DNA from: Aldrovandia affinis
Taxonomy: Eukaryota; Chordata; Actinopteri; Notacanthiformes; Halosauridae
Direction of reading: 5' to 3'
Assembly: GCA_029706075.1 (NCBI GenBank)
Contig: JAINUG010000479.1
Coordinates: 186,001 to 250,000, forward strand
Length of the DNA: 64,000 nucleotides
Part shown: piece after piece, positions 1-11,828 of the stretch
Position numbering within the stretch: position 1 is the first letter of the stretch
How the letters are laid out: each line of letters begins with the position of its first letter
Translations under genes and position numbers: made by a program
Notes under the pieces: model-generated
What the model was told of the DNA's origin: nothing
Databases searched by the model: none
The model's input: only the letters and a program-made list of their open reading frames with translations

Positions 1-657
1 ACGTCTCGTCAACTACTGGGAGACATAATCAAACAGGAGGCTAATTTCCATGGTGAAATCAAACAAGACCTGGAGGCCCTCTGAAAGGACACCAAAGCTG
101 ACATCACCTGTCTCAAAATGGAGTTCAGGGCCGAGACGGCACCTTTGGGCTCAACACAGACTAAGATGGCCATCACTGTTCGGGAAATTGAGGGTGCGCT
201 CAATCGCCACGATTCCAGCATGAACGGGATGGGAGAGTGCCATTTCGTAGCTCAAACAGGCGATCGGAAAATTTAAGGACTGGAATGATGATCTAGAGAA
301 CAGAAGCTGCCGTCAGAATTTGAGGATTATCGGGATCCCCAAAGATGCGGAAAATGGCAAACCCACTGCACTTATGGCTTCGTTTTTTACTGAGGTCCTG
401 GGCGGTGAGATAAATAACCCTGTTCTGCTAGACCGTGCTCACAGATCTCTGGCTCCTAAACCCAAACCCGATGACTGCCCCAGACCTATGATAGTGCGGA
501 TGCACTACTACTCGGATAAGGAGAAGATCCTACAAGTATCCAGACATAAGAGGGGTGAGAGTTCACATCTTTCCTGACATGAGTGCCAAGTTTACCAACC
601 TGAGGGCAGCTTTTACCCTGGTCAAGGCCAACCACCTTTAAGGTGCCGACAGATGTG
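1..657 (+). pseudogene. L1 ORF1 protein remnant
   Basis: Different frames encode first a stretch rich in charged and heptad-like residues (a coiled coil, about 1-230), then an RRM/C-terminal block beginning LRIIGIPKDAENGK at about 321. That block includes a conserved FFTEVLG segment and ends DKEKILQVSRHKRG near 557. This is the layout of L1 ORF1p, the RNA-binding chaperone of L1 particles. Stops at about 92 and 275 and a frameshift near 570 break it. The start is cut off by the window edge. Confidence 0.8.
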
Positions 658-942
658 GAAGATTTCCTCAACTGTTTTTGTTTTTCATCCCCATATTTTT
701 CATTTGATTTTTTCCATATCTGCTTATGGCAGCGCAATGGAAAAGTAACAAGTGTGCTCAGGGCTTCTTACCTCTCGTTTGGGGAGTGGTAATTTGGGGG
801 GAGGGGGGGACATTGTGTTTTATGTTTGTATGTATCCCTACATATTCTGTGTCAATGTGTGTGGGGCGGTGTTGGCTATATTCTCTGGATATTATAACAG
901 CAGTCAATCCCATATTAACCTCTGATGACCATGGCTAATTAA

Positions 943-2443
943 TTGCCAACCAGGAGTAATGATGACAATATTACAGTAAATTGTATTAGCTGGAACACCA
1001 AGGGTGTTAATCATATTGTCAAACGAAATAGAGTTTTATCCCATTTTATAAATCTGGATGTTAACATTGCTTTCCTTCAAGAAATCTATCTCAGGATTTG
1101 TGATCATAACAGATTACGCAAAGGATGGGTGGGGCCAGTGGCGTCATTTCAGCAAAAGCCAAGGTATGGCAAGGGACGGGGTGGGGGGGGGTGCCCCCTT
1201 GGTGGATTTTTTTGGTCAAATCAGTTGTGCAATAGTCAATTTTGGTGAGTTGTTTCTGTACAATTTACTTATATATTTAGGTAACATTAATAAACAAAGG
1301 AGACAACTACAGTATGTAACTAGTAAACCTATTTTTTATTTCCAGTGGATCATAATGATAGTGTTATATAAATCTTTTTTTAGTGAAATGTAGTGATAAA
1401 CGCTACAGGACCTCATCAGCGTAAGGCACGTTAGCTAGCTAGCTTGTTAGCTTCACAATCGCGGGTGACGTTAAGTCCGTTTTTTCACTAAAATAACATA
1501 TAGAACGTGTTCGTATTGACACAACATGACATGGACTTGTTCATGAATATGTTACATTTTAATTAACAGTATTATGGCATTTATACAGTTTGTTTAACCC
1601 ACCTGAATGAATGAGAATAACGGAGAAGGTTTTTGAGTTACCTTCGTGGAGTGGATGAAATCACATAAAATGACAAAATGTAGGCTATTTCAGATGGATT
1701 TAAAATAAAAAATGTGGCTAGAAGCCAAGGTATGGCGAGTGCCATACCTTGCCATACCAAAACGACACCCCTGGGTGGGGCAATTATATCATTCCAATTA
1801 TCAAGACATGTCTAGGGTAGCTGCTATTCTCATTAACAGAAATACTCATTTTATTATGCGAAATGTTATCAGACAATCGAGGGAGATCTGTTGTGGTCAC
1901 AGGTACCCTGTACAATGTATCTTTAATACTGGCTAATCTATGCCCTGAACTGGGATGTTGCACAGTTCATGAAAACATTTTTATCCTCACTACCTAACTT
2001 AAACACACACAGGCTCATTCTAAGGGGTGATTTAAACTGTGTGTTACACCCAGTATTGGATCGCTCTTCTAACACTCCCTATAATGTAACAAAATCGCCG
2101 AAGACTATTAATTATTTTCTACAGATGTGTATAATATGTCTGATACCTGGCATTTTCTATATCCTGATTTAAGACATTACTCATTTCCCCTGTGCATCAT
2201 TCCGATTCTCGTATTGATTTTTTTCCAATTGATAGCCAGTTACTATTCTCTGTTAGAGATGCAGGTAAGAAGGCATTGTCATTTCTGACCATGGGCCTGT
2301 GGTATTGCAAATACCCTTCCCAAAGAAAGCTACTCGGTGCCCTTGGCATTTTGGCAATGACTCGCTTGCTAATGAGGCATTTGTTAACTGTATCAATGCA
2401 CAAATTGATATTTTATTGTCAATAAATGAGACTCCAGATATTA
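943..2443 (+). pseudogene. L1 ORF2 endonuclease domain, interrupted
   Basis: The frame from 943 opens with ITVNCISWNTKGVNHIVK and continues to IAFLQEIYLR, the N-terminal strand and metal-site region of the APE-type endonuclease that nicks target DNA in L1 retrotransposition. Reading breaks at the hAT insertion at 1136 and resumes at 1774 with QLYHSNYQDMSRVAAILINR. It continues with LILRGDLNCVLHPVLDRSS (about 2010-2070) and DSRIDFFPIDSQLL (about 2203-2245), then ends at the second insertion at 2444. Several frameshifts are present. Confidence 0.85.
1136..1773. mobile_element. Non-autonomous hAT element (638 bp) inside L1 endonuclease
   Basis: The element starts CAGTGGCGTCATTT and ends with the complement of CAGGGGTGTCGTTTT, so both ends have the CAG/CTG form of hAT elements. 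It is flanked by a perfect 8-bp target duplication, GGTGGGGC, at 1128-1135 and 1774-1781. A second block, AAGCCAAGGTATGGC, is repeated near both ends (about 1155 and 1723). No transposase coding is visible, so it must have been moved in trans. Confidence 0.8.
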
Positions 2444-3355
2444 GGGTCAATGACATGACATGCATATTTTTGTGTCCGATTTCATTATTTCCATTTAAAC
2501 ATTTTTTTATCAATTCAAGTCATATATGATTTTATTATATAAAACATGTTTAGTTTGAATCAATTTTCAGTACATTCAAATCATATTACTTTGTGTTTTG
2601 GCATCTCAAACCCCCAAAATGTCAGGTGGCGCAACCGTCCGAGCAAAGGAACAGATTAAGAAAACTGTAAAAAGTGTTATTTTAATAATAATAAATTCAA
2701 TATAAAATACTGTTGCATGATATTATGTTTGAAACCTTTCAAATAAACACAATTTTACAAATAACAATAGTTTTAAAGCTATTGAGATAATTGAGGAACT
2801 TTTGTCCGGCAATTTGTGCTTTTCAAATGTCAGGGTGGCACAACAGTAAACATGGGACTTTTATTTTGAAGTCAAGAGGCTATTGCATCAGCCAGATGTT
2901 GCATCATCCAGAGGACCCTATCTGACATCCATGGCTGACTGAAAAGGTTTGCGGAGCTCTCTCAAATATTGATAAAAATAGCTACGTTCACCTCATAGGT
3001 AGGATGGTACACTTTCCATGTCAGGTGGTACAACCAATGTAAAACTAGGAAAATGTTATTTTATCATAAAACTACTTCTTCTGTTTTAAAATGATTTGTA
3101 TGCTATTGTTAGCATAGGTCAAAGCTAATGCAGGTGTCCAAGTAGAAGCCTGTTTAATTTGAAATCAGTTGCAAAAGTCAGGTGGCGTAACCTGTAAGTC
3201 AGGTGGCACAACCGTAAGGAATGCCACTATATGAAATAAATAATGTTATTTAAAGCTTCAAGATGCTCTAAAATGTTTATTCGTTTCAAGTTAAATATGT
3301 TATACACTCTGAAACCTTTTTAACGATTATCATTTCTTATTTTTAATCATTTTAG

Positions 3356-4618
3356 ATGGCACTCACAGTCAAAGAAAAAGCCGCACGACACAGGCAGCGC
3401 ATTCAAAATGATCCAGCTGCAAGAGAAGCATATCTTGCAAAAAGAAAAGAGAGGTAATACATCTTGATAAACTAAAGTTTGGATAGCAGTTTGCAGTTTT
3501 TTATTGGGAATATGCCAGTTTATTTGTTCCCCTGTATTATAGTTACCAGAGGAGGAGGAGAGAGGGAAAGATTGTGAAACCCCGCATCAGCCAACTGTCC
3601 AGAAAAGAGCAGGAAAAGCTGAAGCAACAATGGAAGCAAGACCAGAGAAAGCACAGGGAAAGGAGAAGGGCTACAGAGGAAATCCTGAATTTCACACCTG
3701 AGTCATTAGATACCACTCCCACAGAACCCCCAGCAGAGCCTCAGCCTAACCCTCCCAACACTGACAGAGAGAATATTGTCAGTGTAGATGTAATGCAACC
3801 CAGAGCATCCTCAACACCACAGAGAGTAGCAAGCACAAACAGTAACAAGAAATGGCTAAGAGAGAAAGCAAAGATGCGCAGTAAAATGCACAAAATGAAA
3901 AGAGAAATAGAAGCTGGAAAATGAGAATCTGAAAAATTACAAAAGGGCATACAAAGGTTGAGGGCAAAAAAGAAGGCAAAATCTACAACTGAAAAGAACA
4001 GATGAAGGAGAGCAAAGAAATTGCCTAAGGAGAGAAAGGAAAGAGTTGTTGAATTTATCTGTCATGATGAGAACAGTCGTTTACTGCCAGGGAGAAAAGA
4101 TACAGTCACGAAAAACAAAAACAAACAACAGATTTGATGAAGCGGTCCCTGAGGTTGTGCCCCCTGTAAAGGGAACTTTGGCACTGCACCAGGTCATCTC
4201 CACTGAACCGGGGAAAATCATGCACCGAGAGATCTCCTGCTTCTGCAGCAGACCACATTCCTGCCAATGCCACAATACCACAACGGTCATCTTGCAACCA
4301 GCCAGTGCCCAAGATGAGAATGAACCACAAACAGCCAGTGCCCAAGATGAGAATGATGATCTGAATGGGAAGTTCATCTTAGTCAAATATGAAGGTCGGC
4401 CTTCCGTAGGACAGGTTCTTCAGGTAATTGGTGATGAGGTTGAGGTGAGCTGCATGGAGCAGGTGGGAAGAAAAAATAAGTTCACTTGGCCCTATCCTGC
4501 TGACATCATCTTTTACTACACAGCTGATGTGCTCAAAGTGATCTCAGAGCCAGAGCCTCATTCACGGCACACACAGCTAACTCATGCAGACTGGGAGTGC
4601 TTTAGTGTGCACACCTGA
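3356..4618 (+). pseudogene. Basic transposon-encoded protein of unknown function, two exons plus frameshift
   Basis: Exon 1 (3356-3453) begins MALTVKEKAARHRQR and ends at a GT donor in phase 2. Exon 2 (from 3543, after TTATAG) continues in phase as SYQRRRREGKIVKPRISQ and runs to a stop at 3924. A shifted frame carries on (ENLKNYKRAYKRLRAKKK, then VVEFICHDENSRLLPGRKD near 4050-4090). The frame from 4046 adds a cysteine cluster, REISCFCSRPHSCQCH (about 4225-4275), and a small domain, GKFILVKYEGRPSVGQVLQV, up to the stop at 4618. I recognise the layout as a repeated uncharacterised family in fish and invertebrate genomes but know no assigned function. The lysine/arginine-rich N-terminus and cysteine cluster suggest DNA binding. 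Confidence 0.6.
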
Positions 4619-4720
4619 AATGGGACCTCATTTGTGTTGACCTCAAATCTGCACAAGCAGCTGTGACAGATGTTGAAGATCAGAGGTGACAAACAAGTTA
4701 AGATGTTACCAGACAGTTAC

Positions 4721-4915
4721 CAGACCATCCTGACCGCTACTACACCATCTAGCCAGCTATCATACCATCCTGACAGTTACCACAATACCATCCTGCCCTG
4801 ACCACTACTAGATCATCATGACAGCTACCACACCATCCTGACAGCTTCCAGAACATCCCAACAGCTACAGACCATCCTGACAGCCACACGTCCATCCTGA
4901 CCTCTACTAAATCTC
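4721..4915 (+). repeat. Degenerate tandem repeat, about 20-bp unit
   Basis: ACCATCCTGACAGCTACC-like units recur about nine times with variable spacing, directly after the transposon's coding region. Confidence 0.7.
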
Positions 4916-5855
4916 TAATAGTTTTGGACTATCGTATGTCAAATATGACTTCATTGTTATCACAATCAATTTTCCAACTGCTCTGAATGTAGTCAGATCT
5001 TAGAATACATTTTATGAATTAATTGGGATATTTGATATTATATAGGCCTAACCTATACAATTTAAATGGTATTTGAAGTATTTTGTTAAACATGACTTCA
5101 TTGTTCTTGTTGAATGCATTCCAGCTGCTATGAATGTAATGTTTTAAAATCTGTTTTATGAATGAATTTGGTAACTATTTTGTGCATCTAACTAATGAAT
5201 ACTTTAATAAAGACTGTTGACTAAAACACCTTTTTTTGTATTTAAAATTAAAAAGCAATTATTCAGCATAATTCTTGTAATTACTAATGTTGTCAGGTGG
5301 CACAACTGATCGTCAGGTGGTGCAACCAGTTAAAATATTCATTTAAACCAATAAATTATGGATTAAAGTGGACAAATTGTTGATAAATATGATGTGAACA
5401 GCTATTGTATTGAATGCATTCATTTGTATATTTGTGTAATAATTTTTCTGTCTTTAAATGTAAAATTGGATGTTAAAAATACTAAATAACTGACCCTTAG
5501 AATGCAGTAATCTTAAATTATTGTTAATATAATAATCAACCCCCAAAAAACAAATCTGTAAGGCACTATAGACACTCTAATAGATACTTGTCCAAGATTT
5601 CACTTCAAATAAATAAATAATAAATAATAGGAAAATATAAATAATTTTACAAATATTTGGTTGCGCCACCTGACATTTTTTGGTCAGTCAAGTTAAAAAT
5701 ACAGTCAAAAAATGAATTTAAACACACTGAAATGTTATTTAACAAATTAGGCTTGTTTAAGCACATTGTCACAGATTCAAAAATATGCATTTTATCTATT
5801 TTGAACAAACTTTAAAAAAATAACTTTTTAGAGGCTTTATTTGTCATTGACCCAC

Positions 5856-6776
5856 TAGCAGATCCACTCTCTGGGAATCCCTCAAAGCTTTTCTAAGAGG
5901 AGAGATTATTTCATACACCTCTTGGGAGGGCAGGACTAGGAAACTGCGTATTAAAAATATCTCTGACCAAATTCAACAACTATAGATACTCAACTGCCCC
6001 CACTCCTGAACTTTTCAAGGAGAGGTCAACCCTGCAGACAGAGTTTGACTTGATGACCACCCGCCATACAGAACAGCTACTCCTTCAATCTTGCTCTAGC
6101 CTGTATGAACATTCAGATAAGACAGGCAGGATTCTTGTCCAACAAATGAGACAGTCCACAGCCTCTACTCTGATCACAAGCATCCGTAATTCTAATGATG
6201 AGCAGGAGATTAATAATGTGTTTAAGAGATTTTATTCCTCTCTCTATACTTTTGAGGTAGTCCATGACCCTTCTAAACTTGACTCATTTTTTCAGAGCAT
6301 ACATTTACCCCAAATAAGTTAATCATTCATGGAACAATAAGAAGAACCTCTGTCTACGGAGGAAATCAGATTGGTCCTTTACAATATGCTAAATGCTAAA
6401 TTCTTAGAGATTTGGGGACAGGTTGTCGCTAGTCTTGCTCTCTGTTTTTGATTAATCCTTTATCGAGGGCCACCAACTTTCTATCAGGCTTCTATATCTG
6501 TTCTACTGAAAAAGGATAAGGACCCCCTTAGTTGTGGGTCATTTTGCCCTATATCGCTCCTTGATGTGGATTGTAAATTGTTGGTTAAGGTCTTGGCTCG
6601 TTGCCTAGAGTCCACCCTCCATATTCTTCTTTCCATCTAGCTGAGGTGGGCTTTAAATAGTTGGGTATATTTGTTGCAACTTTTCAATAAAATTTACAAT
6701 CCCTTGATTAAGAATATTAAGCTTAATCTGACCAATTGGTGCTCTCTTGCAATCTCCTTTTTTGGAAGGATTAATG
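5856..6776 (+). pseudogene. L1 ORF2 linker and reverse-transcriptase remnant
   Basis: Reading resumes with STLWESLKAFLRGEIISY at about 5862, then ELFKERSTLQTEFDLMTTRH (about 6010-6055) and the linker typical of L1 ORF2 through SFFQSIHLPQIS at 6322. Part of the RT core follows: DPLSCGSFCPISLLDVDCKL near 6520-6580, the region of RT motif 1. A large internal deletion then joins it to a C-terminal phrase, WCSLAISFFGRI (about 6737-6770). Stops and frameshifts are frequent. Confidence 0.8.
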
Positions 6777-8405
6777 CAGGGGCCCAGATTCGCAGTCGTC
6801 CTATCGTCTCAGATGACTAAAAATTAAGAAGGACGACCTTCGATTTCCAAGTGGTCATCCTGCTGACGACTGTGAATTTAGGATTTTATTATTTTTTAAA
6901 TGAGCTAACTGGAACTATTTCTGTTTTACACTCACATCATAACAAACACGTCATGCACGGATATTCAAAAATACAATTGTCACTCGTATGCAGTCTGTGC
7001 TCACCGCGTTTGTTGTTGTTGCTATGCCAGACTCTGCAGCAGTCAAGAAAGTTTGCAGATTGTGGCACATAGACACAACAGCGAGAACCAGCTAGTTAGT
7101 TCACTAGCTAACGGTAGCATTTATGGACATTGGATATCAATATCTGTTGTTGCTGGTTGCTTGCTAATCATGCATTTATCACTTACCAAGCCTTCAATTA
7201 GCAAGCAATATCCGTGAACACTAGCTAGTTAGTTACTATCTATATTCAGTTCAGTGAGCCCTCCCACCAGGCTGAAGAATCACTGTGAGTTTCCTGCAGT
7301 GATTTCTCATCTCCATCCTACAGTCCAAGTACAAATCATTCCCACATCCCTGCTCGGTTAAATCTAGGAATTATTAGCTAGCTATTATGTTAGCTGCCAT
7401 ACCACACTCTAGTTTGGAATGGAAAAATCTCTCTCGTTCAAGTGCCGACTAGAGTGTATGTTATGATATAGCCTACTGTACAGTCAGAGCACTAGTTGCT
7501 AACGCCACCTGCGGGCACACGCTGCACAAGTCAAACATAAATATCCGTGTAGAAAATAAATAACGTTAACCTTGTTCTCTTTTTTGAGTGACTGTCCCGG
7601 ACATTAATTGTCCCGGTTTTTAGTCAAAATGCACTTCTATCGTTTCATGACTGTTTCGAAGAAATCTGAGGTTTCATCAGACTCGTTTCACTTCTCTCTG
7701 TGTTTCTAAGAAATCTGAGGTTTCATCACTCGTTTCATTTCTCTCTGTGCTGTTTTCTTCCTGATTGTCAATGTGACTATCGTATGCATGCAACGACAAG
7801 TTGCAAAAACAAAACCACGTCATTTTATTTGATTGGAAGCCAAACTGAGAGCGTTACCTTATTGCCTAGCAACTGCCTGGGTTGCGTGTGCGTGTGAGTT
7901 CTAACGTTGGTTCAGTAACAGTAACGTTAGCAAACTAGCTGCTTTTCAAAAACATTTACATGTTTACATTTTAGTTTGTTGCTTATATTTTTCCAAATTA
8001 TGGGGGGAGAAACAGATGAGGAGCATAACAGCAATGTAAACAATGATTAGGTTACAATGGTTACAAAGTGCATATGGTTTCCAACCCCACCCCCCACCCC
8101 CCAAAAAAGTGTCCCAGATTTTCAGAAGTCAAAGGTGGCAACTCTAACAACGTAGTGATCGCATTTTCAAAGATGTGGAGATTTAATGAGGGTGCAAGTC
8201 CACCTCCCACAAAATAGGCTAAAACCAAAGAAGATCAGCTCAAAACTGATGATTGAGAGAATATGATTCAGAGAGCAGAGATCGCACTTCCCAGGAAAAT
8301 TGGAAGGTGAATAGACCAAGGACAAGTACATTTTAGGAAGGACAAGTATCTTTTCTAAGATACTTGTCCTTGACAAGTATGACTTTTACCCTAATCTGGG
8401 CCCCT
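6777..8405. mobile_element. Non-autonomous hAT element (1.63 kb)
   Basis: It starts CAGGGGCCCAGATTCG and ends AATCTGGGCCCCT, a terminal inverted repeat of about 13 bp. The L1 reading frame flanks it, and GATTAATG at 6769-6776 is repeated at 8406-8413 as the target duplication. The final G is shared, so the end may be 8406. The interior has no credible transposase. It contains fish-type intergenic sequence with CTAGCTAGTTAGTT runs, and a perfect hairpin near the right end (8338-8371). Confidence 0.75.
8338..8371. repeat. Perfect 15-bp stem hairpin near the hAT right end
   Basis: AAGGACAAGTATCTT is followed by a 4-base loop and then its exact complement. It lies about 35 bp inside the right terminus of the hAT element. 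Confidence 0.8.
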
Positions 8406-8451
8406 GATTAATGTGATAAGGATGAACATCTTACCCCACTTACTTGATAAC

Positions 8452-8960
8452 ATTTACATTTTAAGCATTTAGCAGATGCTCTTATCCAGAGCGACTTACA
8501 AGATGTGCATTAATGCATGGTAGGAACAATCATAGTTAACACACGAGATCAGTGCAGTAATACATCAATAGACATCATTGCAGGCATCTGCGTACCATAC
8601 CCGTAACACTGGAAATGTGTTTTTTTTATAGTGTTGAACAAATAAACAGTGGTGAAGACAATTTAGCTAGATGGACAAAGTTCAGTGGTAGTGGAGTCTG
8701 AAGAGGTGGGTTTTGAGTCTCTTGCAGAATATCGCAAGTGATTCCGCGGTCCTGACTGATTGCGGAAGGTCGTTCCACCAGCGAGGGATCAGGAGAGATA
8801 AGAGGCGAGACTACGAGGAGCAGCTGCCAGGCGCCCGGAGGGAAGGGACAGTCAGTTTACCAGAGGAGGCGGAGCGGAGGGGTCTGGGAGGGGTGTAGAG
8901 TGATGAGTGACTGAAGGTAAGGGGGAGCAGTACCTCTGGCCGCTTGAAAAGCTTGATCTA
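8452..8960 (-). mobile_element. L2-clade LINE 3' end, antisense
   Basis: Read on the - strand, this encodes the C-terminal tail of an L2-type ORF2 (phrases like RLFSLLIPRWWNDLP and TSSDSTTT in the sister copies at 10.5 and 51.4 kb). It ends in the LINE tail whose complement is TCTTATCCAGAGCGACTTAC at 8479-8498. It is 5'-truncated, as most LINE copies are. Confidence 0.75.
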
Positions 8961-9309
8961 TTTCAGTCTCTTCCTTGCAAGTCTTTGTCTAAATTCATTC
9001 TGATTTTTTTTTTTATAATTACATTTACTCAATTATTGAAACCACTCACACCTTGTGTATTATTGTTGTTGTTTTATCTATTTTTAACATTTTATTTCTT
9101 AATCTAAACCACACATGCACACACATACATACACACACACTCACACCTTGTCTATTATTGTTGTTTTATCTATTTTTAACATTTTATTTTTTATGGCAAT
9201 ACGTTTTTTTTGTTTGGTTGTTTTGTATTTATTTATTTATTTCGTGTTTTATTTATTTTTATTTTTTATGGGGACACCTTATTGTCTTATACTTGATTAT
9301 GTTAGGGAG
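8961..9309. other. T-rich low-complexity DNA
   Basis: Poly-T runs, CACACA stretches and two near-identical copies of a TTATCTATTTTTAACATTTT phrase (9074 and 9165). No gene is seen. Confidence 0.6.
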
Positions 9310-9775
9310 GCCAACACTGGAGTTCAATGGGACATGCGTTTTGTTCTTGTTAAAAGCCTAGCAGCAGAATTGAAGGGGAGCCAGGGTTAATACCTGAAAA
9401 TAAAGCATTGCAATAGTCTAGGCGTGAAGAAACAAAGGCATGTATTATTATCTCCGCTTCCTCAAATGACGAAACCAATCTTATTTTGAAATATTTATAA
9501 GATGGTAAAAACATGACTGAGCTAGTTTTTTGGTGTGCTGTTCAAAATTTTAATTTGTGTAAAAAAAACACACCTAAATTCTTTAATACAGGCTTGATAT
9601 TATCCGTTAATGTGCCCAGGCTTGACTGAATTTGTCTGGCGATCGGCACGGAGCCAATGACAAGAACCTTGGTTTTGTCCGAGTTCAACTGTAGAAAGTA
9701 ACTGGACATTCAGTTATTAATATCAGCAATACAGCCATGTAGAATAGCCAGCTTATTCAAATCGTTAGGTGTAAA

Positions 9776-10253
9776 TTATAAATACAGCTGAGTATCATCA
9801 GCGTAGCAATGAAAGGAAATTCCATGCTGGCGGATGATGTAGACTAAGGGTATCATATAGAGAGAACAATATCGACCTGAGAATTGAGCCCTGTGGTACA
9901 CCACAGGAAGTAACTGCGTTGGAGGAAACATAATCCCCAAAAGACACTGAGAACTTCCTGTTTGACAGGTAGGATGAAAATCACTCCAGCGCAGTCCCCA
10001 AGATACCAAGGCAATTTTTCAGTCTATCAATTAAAATAGAATGATCAATAGTATCAAATGCTGTGGTCAGATCAAGCAGCACCAGCACAGTACAGTCACC
10101 AGAGTCAGCATTCATCAAAAGGTCATTTAAGACCCAGAGGATGGCGGTTTCTGGAACATAGCCAGAAAAGAGAGCTATTGAAAATGAAGAGGAGGTCAGA
10201 GCCAATAGTCACAATAACCTCTTTAAAAAGACTAGGCAGAGTAATGTCTTAGG
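9776..10253 (-). pseudogene. LINE reverse-transcriptase core with YADD
   Basis: Two overlapping - strand frames give NDLLMNADSGDCTVLVLLD followed by [19 protein letters not shown] shifted frame then gives the GVPQGS-like region (degraded to [10 protein letters not shown]) and [19 protein letters not shown]. The first catalytic aspartate (LLDL) and the YADD pair are both present. This polymerase would copy LINE RNA at the nicked target. At least one frameshift, near 9995, separates the motifs. Confidence 0.85.
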
Positions 10254-10448
10254 CAGGGCTCTACAGTGCGAGTACTTCACTCGCATTTGCCCCTAAAAAT
10301 AGGTGCGAACTGGAAAAATAATCTCTTATTTTACAAATTAAGCACTGCCATACACGTATTCTTATTTTGATACACGTATTGTATTATATTACGTGTATTG
10401 TTTTGATGTCGTCATACATCCGTATGATCTAATCAGACAGCAGATTTG

Positions 10449-10990
10449 GATAGTCACTGGTGCTTGCTTTTCAAGCAGCCAGAGGTACTGCTCCCCCATA
10501 CCTCCAGTCACTCATTAGTCCCTACACCCCGCCCAGACCCCTCCGCTCCGCTTCCTCTGGCAAACTGACTGCCCCATCCCTCCGGGTGCCTGGCAGCTGC
10601 TCCTCGCAGTCTCGCCTCTTCTCTGTCCTGATCCCTCGCTGGTGGAACGACCTCCCGTCCCGGTCAGGACTGCGGAATCACTTCCAATCTTCCGCAAGAG
10701 ACTCAAAACCCACCTCTTCAGACTCCACTACCACTGAACACTGTCCATCTAGTCAATCTGTCGTCACCACTGTTTACTTGTTCTACACTATTAAAAAAAT
10801 AAAAAAAAACACGTACCTTTTCTTTCCGGGTGGTACAGGTATGATATGCAGATGCCTGCAATGTCTATTCCTGTATTACTGCACTGATCTTGTGCGCTAA
10901 CTATGATTGTTCTTACCTTGTATGAATGCACATCTTGTAAGTCGCTCTGGATAAGAGCGTCTACTAAGTGCTTAAAATGTAAAAAATGTA
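10449..10990 (+). mobile_element. L2-clade LINE 3' end
   Basis: The + strand encodes LVLAFQAARGTAPPYLQSL, then the PRPLRSASSGKL and RLFSVLIPRWWNDLPSRSG blocks of the L2 ORF2 C-terminus. It ends in the LINE tail CTTGTAAGTCGCTCTGGATA (10936-10955) and an AAATGTAAATG repeat. It is a 5'-truncated copy inserted in the hAT element. Confidence 0.85.
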
Positions 10991-11828
10991 AATGTAAAAT
11001 GGATACGCGTATGCTTAGTCATTTCTGTGTACATGTCACCACCACATAATAGTGACAAACTATGACAGTAACACTAACCTCTGGTTTGTCATCTGTGACA
11101 TGCGTTCACGTACTATGACAGTAACACTAACCTGTCTTGTCATCAGATATAATTTATATAGTGCAAATTTATTTCCGGCGCAAATATATTCACTAACGTT
11201 AGCTAGAGTGGGTGCGGTAACGTTAATATTATTATTGTTAAACTAAAATGGATGCTTTTTATCAGCCAACACAATCATTCAGCTGATTTTAGCTAGTGTT
11301 GAGCTGGCCAAGTAAGTTAGAAATACAAATATAGCCAACACTAATTGTTCATTTTCACAGCCTTAAACAATTCATAAATCTGGACAAAGACTGCAATAAT
11401 TTTACAGTGAAATGGAGTGGCCTTTTCTGAACAGAACATGCCTAAAAAATATGTGTGATGGCATCATAAAAAAATGTTTATCAATACAGGCATCATAAAA
11501 CGTACGTGTATTCATTTAATACACGTATCATAAATCAATACGTGTATCATAATAAGAATACGTGTATCAATTATGAGCTGTCTGGCGTTCCATAGCAATG
11601 CGCCAACCACAGTAGTTTTCTGTGATGACACAGCCGTTGTCTAGTGAGAGAAAGGTGAACAACACGTGGACAAAAAGTATCGGTACGATAGGCTATAAAT
11701 TAACGTTATAAGTGCAGACATCGCTAAAAATTAAGCCCATTAATTTTTATTTTGAGCGAAAAAGAGACGAGAAAGAGGAATCCGGCGAAGGGGATTCGCA
11801 AGGTTCAACTAACGAGGCTTCGCAAGGT
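10991..11828. other. hAT interior, noncoding
   Basis: AT-rich sequence with several ATACACGTAT or ACGTGTAT repeats (around 10350-10400 and 11505-11570) on both sides of the L2 insertion. These are probably sub-terminal repeats or the 5' untranslated region of the hAT element. No coding sequence is seen. Confidence 0.5.

Larger units (their letters stand above)
2621..5674. repeat. Eight dispersed copies of a GTCAGGTGGYRCAACC motif
   Basis: Copies lie at 2621-2636, 2829-2845, 3020-3035, 3177-3192, 3198-3213, 5292-5307, 5312-5327 (all +) and 5659-5674 (-). The outermost two are in inverted orientation, and both abut an AAAATGTCAGG-type context. All lie outside the coding region 3356-4618. Clustering toward the two ends of the transposon suggests subterminal transposase-binding sites; this is inference. 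Confidence 0.8.
2444..5855 (+). mobile_element. DNA transposon of uncertain superfamily with GTCAGGTGG repeats
   Basis: A 3.4-kb insertion splits the L1 ORF2. Its ends carry a 12-bp perfect inverted repeat, GGGTCAATGACA (2444-2455 and 5842-5853). The restored L1 codons imply a TA target duplication (2442-2443, 5856-5857). It holds a two-exon gene fragment (3356-3924), further coding to 4618 and eight copies of a 16-bp motif. A TA duplication suits Tc1/mariner or ISL2EU-like elements, but no DDE transposase is recognisable and I cannot place the superfamily. Confidence 0.7.
1..8448 (+). mobile_element. L1-type LINE, broken by three insertions
   Basis: Pieces of one L1-like element lie in order on the + strand: ORF1 (1-657), ORF2 endonuclease (943-1135, 1774-2443), the endonuclease-RT linker and RT (5856-6776) and a scrap of the ORF2 C-terminal part (8406-8448). 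Rejoining across each insertion restores the reading: the phrase ending ETPDI before 2443 continues as SRSTLWESLKAFLRGE after 5857, and GRIN before 6776 continues as IRMNILPHLL after 8413. Internal deletions, stops and frameshifts make it dead. The 5' end lies outside the window. Confidence 0.85.

Noticed and set aside
4081-4386. Minus-strand frame of 101 codons
   Set aside because: It is the complement of the coding repeat (AGCCAGTGCCCAAGATGAGA twice) in the + strand transposon gene.
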